The notes: generated from the sequence alone by a model not told the origin. DNA of 60,751 nt from DATJAJ01 sp035622335 (GCA_035622335.1 DASPVO010000047.1:1-60751), one strand, 5' to 3'. Shown: positions 6,857 through 15,835, counted from the stretch's first letter. Translations and numbers: made by a program.

Positions 6857-7765
6857 TTGTCGGCGAACCCGAGCCGTCGTGTCCGCTTGACCCTGAGGGA
6901 CACAGTGGATGCTTACTGGGTCTTGACGAAGCCCAAGATCTGGGGACTGCTCGTCTTCACCGGTGTAGTGGCTATGCTCGTGGCCTACAAGGAGACAGGA
7001 ACCCCGCTCTCGCTCTTCCGGCTCGCCGTCGGTGCGGTCGCGATAACGTCAGGCTCAGCGGCCGCGAACACGCTCACAAACTATCACGACAGAGACATCG
7101 ACAGCGTAATGGAGAGGACGAAGTCGAGGCCGCTCCCGAGCGGGAGGATAAAGCCTGCTTGGAAGGCGCTCGTCTTCGGGCTCGTCCTCGCCGCGTCGTC
7201 CGTCCTCCTGAGCCTCTGGTTCAACGTCCTCGCGGCCGCCTTCATGACGATCGGTCTCCTCGACAACGTCGTGGTCTACTCGCTCCTGCTCAAGAGGAGG
7301 AGCTGGCTGAACATAATCCTCGGCGGTATATCTGGGGGGATGCCCGTCCTCGTGGGATACTCGGCCGTCGCCGACGCGGTCAGCCCCATCGCCGTCTACA
7401 TGGCGGCTCTTGTCATAGTCTGGATACCCACGCACATATGGAGCCTCGCCATCACCGTCAAGGACGACTACGAGGCGGCGAAGGTCCCCATGCTCCCTGT
7501 GGTCTTCGGCCAGAACGTCGCCGCGGTCTGCATAGCGGCGACCAGCGCCCTTCTCGCCGTCTTCTCGATAGCGATCTTCCTCTTCACACCCGTGACGCTA
7601 TTCTACACGGTCTCGGCCCTAACGCTTGGAGCGCTCGTCCTGATCTACAGCGCGAAGCTCGCCGTCGACAAGAAGTCAGACACGGCCTGGACCCTCTTCA
7701 AGATAACGAGCCCCTACCTGACGCTCATCTTCCTGGTCGTGGCCCTCGACGTCTGGTTCTTCTGA
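6857..7765 (+). CDS. ctaB: Protoheme IX farnesyltransferase (haem O synthase)
   Basis: A 302-residue UbiA-superfamily membrane prenyltransferase that adds a farnesyl chain to haem b to make haem O, a cofactor (or haem A precursor) of haem-copper oxidases. The first aspartate-rich motif, NYHDRDID, is at residues 75-82 followed by RTKSRPLPSG; the second, KDDYEAAKVPMLP, starts at 202. Eight to nine hydrophobic helices are visible and the length is typical. The start is TTG at 6857; a second TTG at 6887 would remove ten residues. It implies aerobic or nitrogen-oxide respiration, though no oxidase subunits are in the window. Confidence 0.93.
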   Translation: MSANPSRRVRLTLRDTVDAYWVLTKPKIWGLLVFTGVVAMLVAYKETGTPLSLFRLAVGAVAITSGSAAANTLTNYHDRDIDSVMERTKSRPLPSGRIKPAWKALVFGLVLAASSVLLSLWFNVLAAAFMTIGLLDNVVVYSLLLKRRSWLNIILGGISGGMPVLVGYSAVADAVSPIAVYMAALVIVWIPTHIWSLAITVKDDYEAAKVPMLPVVFGQNVAAVCIAATSALLAVFSIAIFLFTPVTLFYTVSALTLGALVLIYSAKLAVDKKSDTAWTLFKITSPYLTLIFLVVALDVWFF

Positions 7766-7851
7766 AGTAGTAAAAACAATCGAATCAGTGCGTTAGCCAA
7801 AGTTGAGCCTTCTTCTTCTATTCGGCCCGCGAGACTGAGTTCCGTATCGGA

Positions 7852-8565
7852 ATGGAGACCGAGCCTGTCCTGCGGAGGGTACTCGATGTTTCGCCCAAGA
7901 ACGTCCCCTACACGCTCATCGCGAGCCTGCCGAAGAACAGCACTTCGTTCGCCATCGCCGCGGAAGAGGCGGGGGCCGATGCCATCCTGCTCAACGTCGA
8001 CGGCGAGGAGGGCTCGTACCCCGGTCACTTTGGAAGTTACGACTTGCACGACGTCTACATCAATGACGTCATCTCTACTGTCTCCGTCCCCTGCGGGATT
8101 TCTGTCGGCGGCGCCAAGCCTCTCACGGAGGACTACTGGGAGCGGATAATGGCGAGCGCGTTCAGCTTCGTCGAGATGTACGCGCACGTCATGCCCCTCT
8201 ACGTCCTCTCGGACGACAGGCTCAAGAAGATCGCTGCGATCTCCACGGGCTACATCCTGGAGCAGGTGAAGGAGCTGTCGCTGATGCCAGGCGTTGAGGC
8301 CCTCGACGTCGCCACCGTGCCCCCGCAGATGAGGGGGAGCCCGTTCAGCATCCTTGACCACGCGACGACCACGCTCATCGCCGGACTCTCGTCCAAGCCC
8401 ATCCTCCTCAGGACGCAGAAGAGGCTCACCTCCTCCGACATAAGGAAGGTCGTCGAAAAGGGAGTGAAGGGGCTCGTCGCCGACCCGTCAATCCTCGCCG
8501 GGCCCGATGAAGCATATAGGGACGAGCTCGCGAGCCTGAGCCCCAGGCGAGCTATCACTGGCTAG
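7852..8565 (+). CDS. TIM-barrel protein of unknown reaction, sugar-nucleotide operon
   Basis: A 237-residue soluble protein whose alternation of short strands and helices fits an eightfold barrel: TLIASL, ADAILLNVDG, VPCGISVGG, FVEMYAH, ALDVATV, KPILLRTQ and VKGLVADPS read as successive strands. The GISVGG and KGLVADPSILAG segments resemble phosphate-binding turns of sugar-phosphate or FMN-dependent barrels, but I cannot assign it to HisA, ThiE, NanE or any other named group. It is the first of four same-strand genes with small gaps, followed by a nucleotidyltransferase, a GlmU-like protein and a phosphosugar isomerase, so a phosphosugar epimerase or aldolase role is plausible. Confidence 0.6.
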   Translation: METEPVLRRVLDVSPKNVPYTLIASLPKNSTSFAIAAEEAGADAILLNVDGEEGSYPGHFGSYDLHDVYINDVISTVSVPCGISVGGAKPLTEDYWERIMASAFSFVEMYAHVMPLYVLSDDRLKKIAAISTGYILEQVKELSLMPGVEALDVATVPPQMRGSPFSILDHATTTLIAGLSSKPILLRTQKRLTSSDIRKVVEKGVKGLVADPSILAGPDEAYRDELASLSPRRAITG

Positions 8566-8575
8566 GGGCGACAGG

Positions 8576-9280
8576 GTGCAGGCGGTCGTGCTGGCGGGAG
8601 GCCTCGGCACCAGGCTCAGGCCGTACACGATATTCGTCCCGAAGCCCATGCTAACGGTGGGGCCGAAGCCCATACTGCAGCACATCATCGAGTGGCTGTC
8701 GGAGAACGACGTCAAGGACATCGTAGTCTCTATAGGCTACCTCGGGAAGACGATTCAGGACTACTTCGGGGACGGTTCTGAGCTGGGGGTGAAGGTTGAC
8801 TACGCCGTGTCGTCGCGGCCCCTCGGGACCGCAGGACAGCTCAAGGCGGCGGAGGACAAGCTGAGGGGGAGGTTCGTCTGCCTGTACGGGGATTCCCTCC
8901 TAAGGTTTGACCTGAGGAGGCTGGTCCGCTACCACGCCGAGAAGAAAGCGACCTTCACGATGGCGCTGATGAGGTACTCCACCGAGCTGAAGTACGGCTT
9001 CATGAAGACCGACCAGACCGGAAGGCTGACCCAGTGGAGGGAGAAGCCCAAAGTCACCGGAGACATCAACGTGGGGTGCTACGTTATGGAGAAGAAGTTT
9101 CTGAGCTACATGCCCGAAGGGGAGACGTTCGGGATGCTGGAGGCGTTCAATAAAGCGCTGGATGCGAAGGAGCGGCTCTACGGCCTCAGGATGGAGGGGG
9201 AGTTCCTGGACATCGGAGACAGGCAGTCGTACAAGAGAGCGAACGACATATTCACCGAAAGGTTCGGAAAAGTGCCCTAG
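8576..9280 (+). CDS. NDP-sugar pyrophosphorylase (nucleotidyltransferase)
   Basis: A 234-residue Rossmann-like enzyme that joins a nucleoside triphosphate to a sugar 1-phosphate, releasing pyrophosphate. The nucleotide loop LAGGLGTRLRP begins at residue 6, VPKPMLTVGPKPIL follows at about 24, LYGDSL is the metal-binding strand, and WREKP is the sugar-phosphate lysine segment. It lacks the left-handed beta-helix of longer family members. Glucose-1-phosphate or mannose-1-phosphate with UTP, dTTP or GTP are all possible. GTG start, 10 bases after the TIM-barrel gene and 3 bases before the GlmU-like gene. Confidence 0.88.
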   Translation: MQAVVLAGGLGTRLRPYTIFVPKPMLTVGPKPILQHIIEWLSENDVKDIVVSIGYLGKTIQDYFGDGSELGVKVDYAVSSRPLGTAGQLKAAEDKLRGRFVCLYGDSLLRFDLRRLVRYHAEKKATFTMALMRYSTELKYGFMKTDQTGRLTQWREKPKVTGDINVGCYVMEKKFLSYMPEGETFGMLEAFNKALDAKERLYGLRMEGEFLDIGDRQSYKRANDIFTERFGKVP

Positions 9281-9283
9281 CCC

Positions 9284-10519
9284 ATGACCGTGGTCGTCTT
9301 CGAAGATGACGGGTGGGGGAGGCTCTCTCCTCTCACCCTCGTCAGACACACGAGCCTCCTCGTCTGGGGGACCAAGACCATCCTCGACGCCCTGAGGTCT
9401 TCCCTCCCCAAGGAGGACTTTCTGCTCTGGGGAAGGGAGGAGATGCAGAGCGTGTCGAAGGAGAAGACCAAACTCGATTACAACTCCCCTTGCAGGGGAG
9501 AGACACTCTTCGTGAACGCACGGGTCAAACCGGACGCCGTACTGAGGCAGCTCCTGAGCAGGAAGGATAGGTTTGTGGTGCGCTCGAAGGGGTCGGTGGT
9601 GGCGGCTAGGACCTCCGCAGACGGTCTCGCACCAGGCGTTCTCTCAGCCTCTACCTGGCGGAAGGCAAAGTCTGGAAGGGGTCTCGAAGGGCAGAGCGGG
9701 CAACTCTTCGAAGGGTACTGGGAGATCGTCGAGACGAACGGGCTCGGCATCGCGGAGCAGGCCGGGGGCGTCGCGGCCACGAGGCCTCAGGGCGGTTTTG
9801 CGTCCAAGGGACCCCAGGGGAACATTCGCATAAGCGGCTCGGCAGAGGTCGAGGAGCACACCTTCCTGGACGCCCGGCTCGGGCCGATCGTGTTGGACGA
9901 AGGCGCGAGCGTCGAGAGCTTCTCCAGGCTCTCGGGGCCGTGCTACGTGGGAAGGGACGCGAGGGTGAGGTCGGCTCTCGTCAGGAGCGGGACCTCCATC
10001 TTCGACAGCTGCAGGGTGGGAGGCGAGGTGGAGAACTCCATACTCATGCAGTTCTCGAACAAGGCGCACGGTGGCTTCGTGGGCGATTCCATCGTCGGGG
10101 AGTGGGTGAACCTAGGCGCGGGTTCCAACTTCAGCAACCTGAAGAACACATACGGGAGCGTGCGAGTCACCGAGGGGAAGGACCGGGTGGAGACGAACCA
10201 GGTGAAGCTGGGCCCGGTTATAGGCGACCTAGCTAAGGTCTCGATAGGATCCCTCGTCTACGCCGGGAGGTGCATCGGGGTGGGGAGCCACGTCTCTGGT
10301 CTGGTCAAGGAAGACGTCCCCAGCTTCACCTTCTCCGACGGCAGCGACTCGCGTGGGGTCGAACTCAGGCTGGAGTCCGTCCTTGAGACCCAGCGAAGGA
10401 TGATGGAGAGACGCGGGAAGAGCCTGGGCAAGGCCGAGGAGGCCCTCATCAGAAGGGTCTATGAAACCACCGCGGCCCAGCGAAGGAAGGCCCGAGTCAG
10501 GAAGGGGGAGATAGGTTGA
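9284..10519 (+). CDS. GlmU-like putative sugar nucleotidyltransferase with left-handed beta-helix
   Basis: A 411-residue two-part protein. The N-terminal part (about 1-180) has the degenerate nucleotidyltransferase pattern of the alternative GlmU-like family best known from Bacteroidetes: VVVFEDDGWGRLSPLTLVR at the start, LFVNARVKPDAVL near 80. The C-terminal part (about 195-350) consists of hexapeptide turns (IRISGSAEVEEHTFLDAR, GPIVLDEGASVE, GPCYVGRDARV, SILMQFSNKAHGGF) and ends in a helix. The classical GGxGTR loop is absent, so it may be mainly an acyltransferase or bind sugar nucleotides. It overlaps the phosphosugar isomerase by TTGA. Confidence 0.75.
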   Translation: MTVVVFEDDGWGRLSPLTLVRHTSLLVWGTKTILDALRSSLPKEDFLLWGREEMQSVSKEKTKLDYNSPCRGETLFVNARVKPDAVLRQLLSRKDRFVVRSKGSVVAARTSADGLAPGVLSASTWRKAKSGRGLEGQSGQLFEGYWEIVETNGLGIAEQAGGVAATRPQGGFASKGPQGNIRISGSAEVEEHTFLDARLGPIVLDEGASVESFSRLSGPCYVGRDARVRSALVRSGTSIFDSCRVGGEVENSILMQFSNKAHGGFVGDSIVGEWVNLGAGSNFSNLKNTYGSVRVTEGKDRVETNQVKLGPVIGDLAKVSIGSLVYAGRCIGVGSHVSGLVKEDVPSFTFSDGSDSRGVELRLESVLETQRRMMERRGKSLGKAEEALIRRVYETTAAQRRKARVRKGEIG

Positions 10520-11544
10520 CCGCGGGAGATGCCTTCACTCAAGCCTTGATCAGAAAGGTCGACTCCCACAGAGTCAGCGAAGCGTACGCCGACTGGCCTA
10601 GGCTCGCAAGGAAGGGTTACGAGGCGGATGTGGAGATACCTGAAAGGAAGTACAAGCGGGTCGTGGTGCTGGGGATGGGAGGCTCGGCAGCGGGAGGCGA
10701 CATCCTGGCTGGCTGGATGAGGAGCACCAGGCGCGGAGAGATGGCGGTGTGCAAGGGGTACCTGCCCTTCGAGGACCTCAACGACAGCCTGGCGATAGCG
10801 TGCAGCGCGTCTGGGGACACCAGGGAGACGGTTTGGATGATGAAGACGGCGATGTCCAGGGGCGCGACGATGGTCTGCATATCGTCCGGAGGGAAGCTGA
10901 AGGAGGTCGCGCAGGAGGAGGGTGTTCCGTACATCGACATGCCGACGGTGCTGAAGCCGAGGTACATGCTCCCCTTCATCGTCTTCTCCGAGCTAGCTGT
11001 TACGAGGTTCGCCCTCCGACTGGACTGCGAGGAGGAAGCGAGGAGCGCGCTCTCCGAGATGGAGAAGACGAGCGCGGCGATCTCTCCAAAGACGCCGCCC
11101 GCAGAGAACCCTTCGAAGCGACTCGCATCGCGACTTCTGGACAAGACCCCTTCGATCTATGCGGCCACAGTGACGAGGGGGGCCGCGGTCAGGTTCAAGA
11201 ACGCACTGAACGAGAACGCCAAGAAGCACGCGGTCGTAGACGTGATACCTGAGCTCTTCCACAACGAGGTCGAGACTTGGGAGTATACGAGCGACTTCAT
11301 CCCCTTCTTCCTCCGGCACTCGGGGGAGGGAAGGTGGGACAAGCGGGGCGCGGACGCCATGACGGCCCTCCTCGAGGAGACAGGCAGGGGCCCTCTCTCT
11401 GTCTCAGGCACAGGAGACACACCCCTGGCAGAGCTGATCTCCCTCGTCTACGAGTTGGAACTCGTGTCCTACTACGTCGCGATAGGCCTGGGGCGCGACC
11501 CCTTTCCGACGAAGCTTCTCGACGCGCTGAAGAAGTCCAATTAG
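10516..11544 (+). CDS. Bifunctional phosphoglucose/phosphomannose isomerase
   Basis: A 342-residue SIS-domain enzyme interconverting fructose 6-phosphate with glucose 6-phosphate and mannose 6-phosphate, as known for the archaeal PGI/PMI family. The phosphate loop VLGMGGSAAGGD is at residues 51-62, ACSASGDTRET follows, and NENAKKHAVVDVIPELFHNEVETW contains the conserved Glu and His region. TTG start overlapping the preceding stop (TTGA). It supplies fructose 6-phosphate or mannose 6-phosphate for the sugar-nucleotide genes upstream. Its TAG stop shares the bases TTAG with the convergent GalT gene. Confidence 0.9.
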   Translation: MTAGDAFTQALIRKVDSHRVSEAYADWPRLARKGYEADVEIPERKYKRVVVLGMGGSAAGGDILAGWMRSTRRGEMAVCKGYLPFEDLNDSLAIACSASGDTRETVWMMKTAMSRGATMVCISSGGKLKEVAQEEGVPYIDMPTVLKPRYMLPFIVFSELAVTRFALRLDCEEEARSALSEMEKTSAAISPKTPPAENPSKRLASRLLDKTPSIYAATVTRGAAVRFKNALNENAKKHAVVDVIPELFHNEVETWEYTSDFIPFFLRHSGEGRWDKRGADAMTALLEETGRGPLSVSGTGDTPLAELISLVYELELVSYYVAIGLGRDPFPTKLLDALKKSN

Positions 11545-12575
11545 CGGATGCCCACCAGCTGGGCCAGCTCCTTCCTCGCCATCGCGCCAAGGACCTGTGC
11601 GCTGGCCTCTGGGGAGACCTCGTTGACGTAGATGCCTCCGCCGAGCTCCAGGCCAGACCAGTTCGCCGTCCTCGGGAAGACCTCGATGTGCCAGTGTATC
11701 TGCTTCGTCGTCTTCTTCTCGGAGGAGCTGTGGAAGACCATGACGAACCCGGGGTTCCCGAGCGCCTTGGCCGTCCCTCCAAGCGTAGACCTCAGCATCA
11801 GAGCGAGGTCCATCATCTCCTTCTGCGAGACCTTCAGCACGCTCGTCTGGTGGTGCCTCGGGTAGATCCAGAACTCGTATGGGTGGGTCGAGACCCAAGG
11901 CGTGAACGCCACGAACGAGTCGGTCGCCAGTATCTGCCGCGGTCCGCCCGCCTCCGTGCTCACCACCTGGCACATTGGGCAGATCCCTAGGTCGTTGAGC
12001 GACGTCTGGACCGTGTCAGCCTCGACCTCCACGATCGGTGGGACCCTGGGTGTCGTTACGATCTCGATGTGTGGGTGGGATGCGGTCCCAGCCCCTTCCT
12101 TTGCGCTGTTGATGTAAAGCGAGACGTAGCTCACGCTCTTCTGGGCGTAGAGCCACCTGACCTTGTCCTGGAGCGAGGCCAGGATATTGGTCCACTGCTC
12201 CTTGTCGATCTTCCAAAACGGCTGGTCGTGCTTGGGGCTGGCCACGAGGATGTAGTGGTAGCCTACCGCCGGCTCGCTGTAGTGTGGAGCTTCGCCGTAC
12301 AAGGGCGATGCGTTCGGCGTCACGACGGGCGTCTTGCTCGGGAAGACCCTGACGACCCAGTTCCTCACTATGTCGCCCTCGGAGTCGGTCTGCTTCAACA
12401 GCGTGTCCCCTCTCTTCACGAGGACTAGGTCTGCGGGAAGGGTCATCTCCTCGTTCCCGGGGCAGAAGGCGCACTTCTCAGACTTCTGGCTAATGACCTG
12501 TCCGGGCTTCAGGCCGTGGTCCGGGAGGACGATGGAGAGCTTCTCGGTGAAGTAGTCTTTTCTGATCTCAACCAT
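11541..12575 (-). CDS. galT: Galactose-1-phosphate uridylyltransferase (GalT-like, HIT superfamily)
   Basis: About 344 residues with a duplicated HIT fold. Zinc-site cysteines are in CAFCPGNEEM, the active-site triad appears as HPHIEIV, and the second half contains HWHIEVFPR. In GalT the middle histidine carries the uridylyl group between UDP-glucose and galactose 1-phosphate; archaeal members may also act as ADP- or UDP-sugar phosphorylases. I chose the ATG at 12575, because GGAGG lies 5 bases upstream and MVEIRKDYF is the family N-terminus; a GTG eight codons upstream is closer to the TATA-like ATACTAATAATG than expected. It continues the sugar-nucleotide region. Confidence 0.85.
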   Translation of the reverse strand: MVEIRKDYFTEKLSIVLPDHGLKPGQVISQKSEKCAFCPGNEEMTLPADLVLVKRGDTLLKQTDSEGDIVRNWVVRVFPSKTPVVTPNASPLYGEAPHYSEPAVGYHYILVASPKHDQPFWKIDKEQWTNILASLQDKVRWLYAQKSVSYVSLYINSAKEGAGTASHPHIEIVTTPRVPPIVEVEADTVQTSLNDLGICPMCQVVSTEAGGPRQILATDSFVAFTPWVSTHPYEFWIYPRHHQTSVLKVSQKEMMDLALMLRSTLGGTAKALGNPGFVMVFHSSSEKKTTKQIHWHIEVFPRTANWSGLELGGGIYVNEVSPEASAQVLGAMARKELAQLVGIR

Positions 12576-12679
12576 AGGGCCCTCCGTGAGTGGTATCACG
12601 GCATTATTAGTATTTCAGAGGGTCGTGTCCTTCGAAAGAGAGATAACTCGAACGCGTGCCGGTCGGGGAGGAGACGGGA

Positions 12680-13909
12680 GTGAAGATCGGCTATGTGCTG
12701 CTCGACGGCTGCGCTGACAGGCCGGACCCAAGACTGAACTATACGACCCCGCTCGAGGCCGCCTGCACCCCCAATCTAGACGAAATGGCGTCGAGGTCGA
12801 GGCTAGGTACGGTCACAACGGTCGGCCGAGGAATCGCCCCCGAGTCCGACATCGCGGTCTTCAACATGCTCGGCTACAGCTTCAAGACGGGTTATCCGGG
12901 CAGGGGAGTCGTCGAAGCCGTGGGAGCGGGGGTGCGCTTCGAAGACGGAGACCTCGCGTTGAGGGCGAACTTTGCCTTCGCACGGGGCGCGAAGATAATC
13001 GATAGGCGCGCAGGGAGAGACCTTTCCCAGAGAGAAGCGAAGGAGCTGGAGAGGGTCGTGAACGAGGTCCGGCTCGACGGGGCCGATTTCGTGTTCAGGT
13101 CAACGGTCGGTTACAGGGGAGTGCTCGTGGTCCGTGCAGGAGGCGGGCTCTCCTCGGCGGTCTCCAACACCGATCCGGCGTACGCGAGGGTTGGGGGGTT
13201 CGGAGCTGCAAGGGCCGTCAGGAGCGGCGACAAGGTCGCTCGGTGCGAGCCGGAGAACGACGACCCCAAGGCCAAGCGGTCAGCACAGCTCGTCAACGAG
13301 TTCACCGAGAGAGCTGCCAAGCGCCTCTCCGGGGCAGAAACGAATTCGGAGCGCGTTAGAGAGGGCAAGATGCCCGCGAACTGCGTACTTCTGCGAGACG
13401 CCGGAGACCATCTGCCCACGGTGAGAAGCTTCAGGGACAAGTACGGGCTAGACGGGACGGCGCTGGTGGAGATGCCCGCAGAGGTCGGGATCGCACGCCT
13501 TCTGGGCATGCGCATGGTCAGGACGGACGAGAAGAGGTCGATGACAGAGAAGGCCAAGACTTTCTTGTCCGAGCTCAGAGATGGTAGGATGGTCTACGCG
13601 CACCTGAAGGGGCCAGACGAGTTCGGACACGACGGCGACGTCGTTGGAAAGACCAGGTGCATCGAGTCGATAGACAGGGACTTCTTCTCCTCCCTCACTG
13701 GGATCGGGGACGCCACGCTTGGCGTCTCATGCGACCACGCCACGCCCTGCTCGATCAAGATGCACTCTGACGACCCCGTCCCGCTTCTCGTCTCGGGCGG
13801 AGCGAGGGATTCTGCGAGGTTCACAGAGGAGAGAGCCAGAGGAGGCTCCCTGGGTCATCTAGCTGGCGCGGACGTGCTGGGCGTCGTCCTTAGACGCCGA
13901 ACTTCTTGA
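12680..13909 (+). CDS. apgM: 2,3-bisphosphoglycerate-independent phosphoglycerate mutase, archaeal type
   Basis: An alkaline-phosphatase-superfamily enzyme of about 409 residues that interconverts 3- and 2-phosphoglycerate in glycolysis and gluconeogenesis. The metal aspartate is in YVLLDGCADRP (D9), the phosphorylated serine in PESDIAVFNMLGY (about S56), and later metal ligands are in GPDEFGHDGD and SCDHATPC. GTG at 12680 gives the usual MKI start and has GGGAGGAG about 7 bases upstream; another GTG at 12656 would add eight residues. The 3' end overlaps the convergent uridine phosphorylase gene by 20 bases. Confidence 0.92.
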   Translation: MKIGYVLLDGCADRPDPRLNYTTPLEAACTPNLDEMASRSRLGTVTTVGRGIAPESDIAVFNMLGYSFKTGYPGRGVVEAVGAGVRFEDGDLALRANFAFARGAKIIDRRAGRDLSQREAKELERVVNEVRLDGADFVFRSTVGYRGVLVVRAGGGLSSAVSNTDPAYARVGGFGAARAVRSGDKVARCEPENDDPKAKRSAQLVNEFTERAAKRLSGAETNSERVREGKMPANCVLLRDAGDHLPTVRSFRDKYGLDGTALVEMPAEVGIARLLGMRMVRTDEKRSMTEKAKTFLSELRDGRMVYAHLKGPDEFGHDGDVVGKTRCIESIDRDFFSSLTGIGDATLGVSCDHATPCSIKMHSDDPVPLLVSGGARDSARFTEERARGGSLGHLAGADVLGVVLRRRTS

Positions 13910-14660
13910 AGAGACGCAGACTGCCTACAGCGACGTCGATCGAGTCGTCCACCCCGGCTCCAACCCTGAACTCGTTCGAGAGCCGGTCGGCAACGACCGC
14001 TAGAACCGCGGCTGTCTTGAGGCCGTAGATCCTCCCGAGCGTGAAGAGCGTCGAGCACTCCATCTCGAAGCAGAGGACTTTTGCGGCCCGAAGGTCGTCT
14101 TCGAGCGAGCCGACCACTGATGGCGAATAGCCTCCGAAGCCTTTCCTGCCTTGTCCAACGTAGAACGAGTCGGTAGATGCGGAAATTCCTACCACTGCTT
14201 TCTTCTTGAGTCTCTCTGCGGCTTCTTTCAACGCGAGCACTAGTTCGGGGCTCGCTGCGGCGGGGTAACCGGGCGTTACGTACTGCGCAGTGGTCCCGTC
14301 CAGTCGAACAGCCGAGTCGGCGATGACGAGATCTCCGACCTTCGCGCGCTCGCTGATGGAGCCACAGGTGCCGACCCTGACCATCGTCCTTGCGCCCAGC
14401 CTCGCCAGCTCCTCAACTGCGATGGCGGTGGAAGGACCTCCAATCCCGGTGCTCGTGACCAGCACCTTCTCCCGGCCCAGATAGCCTGAGTAGGACTTGT
14501 ACTCGCGATGCTCTGCGACGAGTCTAGCTCCCTCGAGCCTCTTGGCGATCGCCTCCACCCTCGCGGGATCTCCTGGCAGGAACGCCACCCTGCCCACGTC
14601 GCCCTTCTTGAGGCCCACGTGGTACATTCTCCCTCTCTGGTCTCTGGGCTCCAGGGCCAT
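13890..14660 (-). CDS. udp: Uridine phosphorylase (purine/uridine phosphorylase family)
   Basis: About 256 residues of the nucleoside phosphorylase fold. FLPGDPARVEAIA near the N-terminus is the phosphate-binding loop, TSTGIGGPSTAIAVEEL and VRVGTCGSI follow in order, and CFEMECSTLF near residue 195 contains the ribose-binding Glu-Met-Glu. It splits uridine (or a related nucleoside) into base and ribose 1-phosphate for salvage. The ATG at 14660 is preceded by GGTAGGGAAG and lies 5 bases after thymidine kinase; an upstream ATG at 14696 would overlap it. Both genes form a pyrimidine salvage pair. Confidence 0.9.
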   Translation of the reverse strand: MALEPRDQRGRMYHVGLKKGDVGRVAFLPGDPARVEAIAKRLEGARLVAEHREYKSYSGYLGREKVLVTSTGIGGPSTAIAVEELARLGARTMVRVGTCGSISERAKVGDLVIADSAVRLDGTTAQYVTPGYPAAASPELVLALKEAAERLKKKAVVGISASTDSFYVGQGRKGFGGYSPSVVGSLEDDLRAAKVLCFEMECSTLFTLGRIYGLKTAAVLAVVADRLSNEFRVGAGVDDSIDVAVGSLRLFKKFGV

Positions 14661-14665
14661 CTTCC

Positions 14666-15232
14666 CTACCTCGGAGCCCTGTAGCAGGCCCTGCACCGGG
14701 GCTCATAGAGCTCCTTCCCGCCTACTACTATCGTTGGAGAGTCCTTTGGGGCGGGCTCGCCCCTGACCAGCCTCTGGGTCCTTGTCGCCTCCTGCCCGCA
14801 GACGACGCACACCGCGCTCAGATACCTGACACGGTCCGCCCTCGAAGCAAGCTCCATCGTGGTCTGGAAGGGCTCAGCCCTGAAGTTGAGGTTCAGGCCG
14901 CAGGCGACCACCTTCGTATTGTCGGCGAGGCTGTCGAGCACGCGGACCGCAGACAGGGGGAGAAAGTTGACCTCGTCCACGCCCACCACCTCCAGACCCT
15001 TCGAGCCTGTCGCTTCAGATATCTTCCTCACCCCCTCGGCCGTGGGGGCGATGGTGTATGCCCCGTACCTCAGTCCGTTGTGGGTGACGACGTCCCTGAC
15101 GCTGTACCTCCTGTCGATCGAGGGTTTGAATATCGCCCCTCTTTTCTTAGCATACACTTCTCTTTCTACGAGCCTGATGAGTTCCGAAGTCTTGCCCGAG
15201 AACATCGGACCGATGATGACCTCTAGCGTCAA
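14666..15232 (-). CDS. tdk: Thymidine kinase
   Basis: A 188-residue type II thymidine kinase making dTMP from thymidine and ATP. The P-loop GPMFSGKTS is at residues 8-16, VVGVDEVNFLP contains the Walker B aspartate and catalytic Glu, and the lasso region holds the zinc ligands CVVCG near 141 and CRACY near the C-terminus. The TTG start at 15232 gives the family N-terminus MTLEVIIGPM. It is directly followed by uridine phosphorylase. Length is as expected. Confidence 0.92.
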   Translation of the reverse strand: MTLEVIIGPMFSGKTSELIRLVEREVYAKKRGAIFKPSIDRRYSVRDVVTHNGLRYGAYTIAPTAEGVRKISEATGSKGLEVVGVDEVNFLPLSAVRVLDSLADNTKVVACGLNLNFRAEPFQTTMELASRADRVRYLSAVCVVCGQEATRTQRLVRGEPAPKDSPTIVVGGKELYEPRCRACYRAPR

Positions 15233-15271
15233 TCGTCGCAGAGGCCGGGTCTCGTCGATATATCGGTTCTT

Positions 15272-15835
15272 CTATGCTTGCCTGTACATTCTTAGGTCGT
15301 CTATGAAGTTCCCATTCCTAAAGATTCCTTTGGGGAGAACTCCCATGCGCTTGAACCCCGCTTTCTCGTAGAGGTGGATCGCACGCGCATTGTTGCCAAA
15401 GACCTGGAGCTCCACCAGCCGTATGCCCTCCTTCTCTGCCCTGTCCAGCACTAAGCGTAGCATCCTCTGTCCCACTCCCCTGTCCCGGAAGTCCTTGTGC
15501 ACCGCGATGCCCAAGACACCGGTGTGCCTGACGTCGCGCTGGGTTCTTCTGCTCACCGCGGTGTGGCCAGCGAGAGTGCCGTCGCAAACCGCGGCGACGC
15601 TCACGACCGAGCCGTTGCGTATCCCCTTCAGCATCTTCGCGAGGAACTCGGTCTCGCTCTTCTTCGTGACCCTTCTGTCGATCAGGACGCCTATGTCGGG
15701 GTTCGTAGTGCGCTCCGCGACAAGAGAGTTCGCGAAACCCATCATCATTTCCAGGTCGCCTTGTTTCAGCGACCGGAACGTGATTACCCTGCCGTCCGCC
15801 ATCCTATGTCTGGAGTAGACCTCGCCCGTGCGCAT
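15272..15835 (-). CDS. GNAT-family N-acetyltransferase
   Basis: A 187-residue acetyltransferase of the GCN5 fold. The acetyl-CoA loop is visible as DRGVGQRML after a strand (VLGIAVHKDF), and NNARAIHLYEKAGF is the typical final helix and strand. The substrate is unknown; related archaeal proteins act on protein N-termini, amines or antibiotics. GTG/ATG choice is open, but ATG at 15835 gives a short basic lead before the first strand. It lies between thymidine kinase and the PLP decarboxylase, with 36-40 base gaps. Confidence 0.85.
   Translation of the reverse strand: MRTGEVYSRHRMADGRVITFRSLKQGDLEMMMGFANSLVAERTTNPDIGVLIDRRVTKKSETEFLAKMLKGIRNGSVVSVAAVCDGTLAGHTAVSRRTQRDVRHTGVLGIAVHKDFRDRGVGQRMLRLVLDRAEKEGIRLVELQVFGNNARAIHLYEKAGFKRMGVLPKGIFRNGNFIDDLRMYRQA

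Noticed and set aside
7766..7851. A possible tRNA in the AT-rich gap after haem O synthase
   Set aside because: No cloverleaf pairing or TTC-loop consensus; the stretch fits a promoter only.
11277..11990. A plus-strand open frame spanning the PGI/PMI and GalT ends
   Set aside because: It runs out of frame through one gene and antisense through another, is Arg-rich and has no motif.
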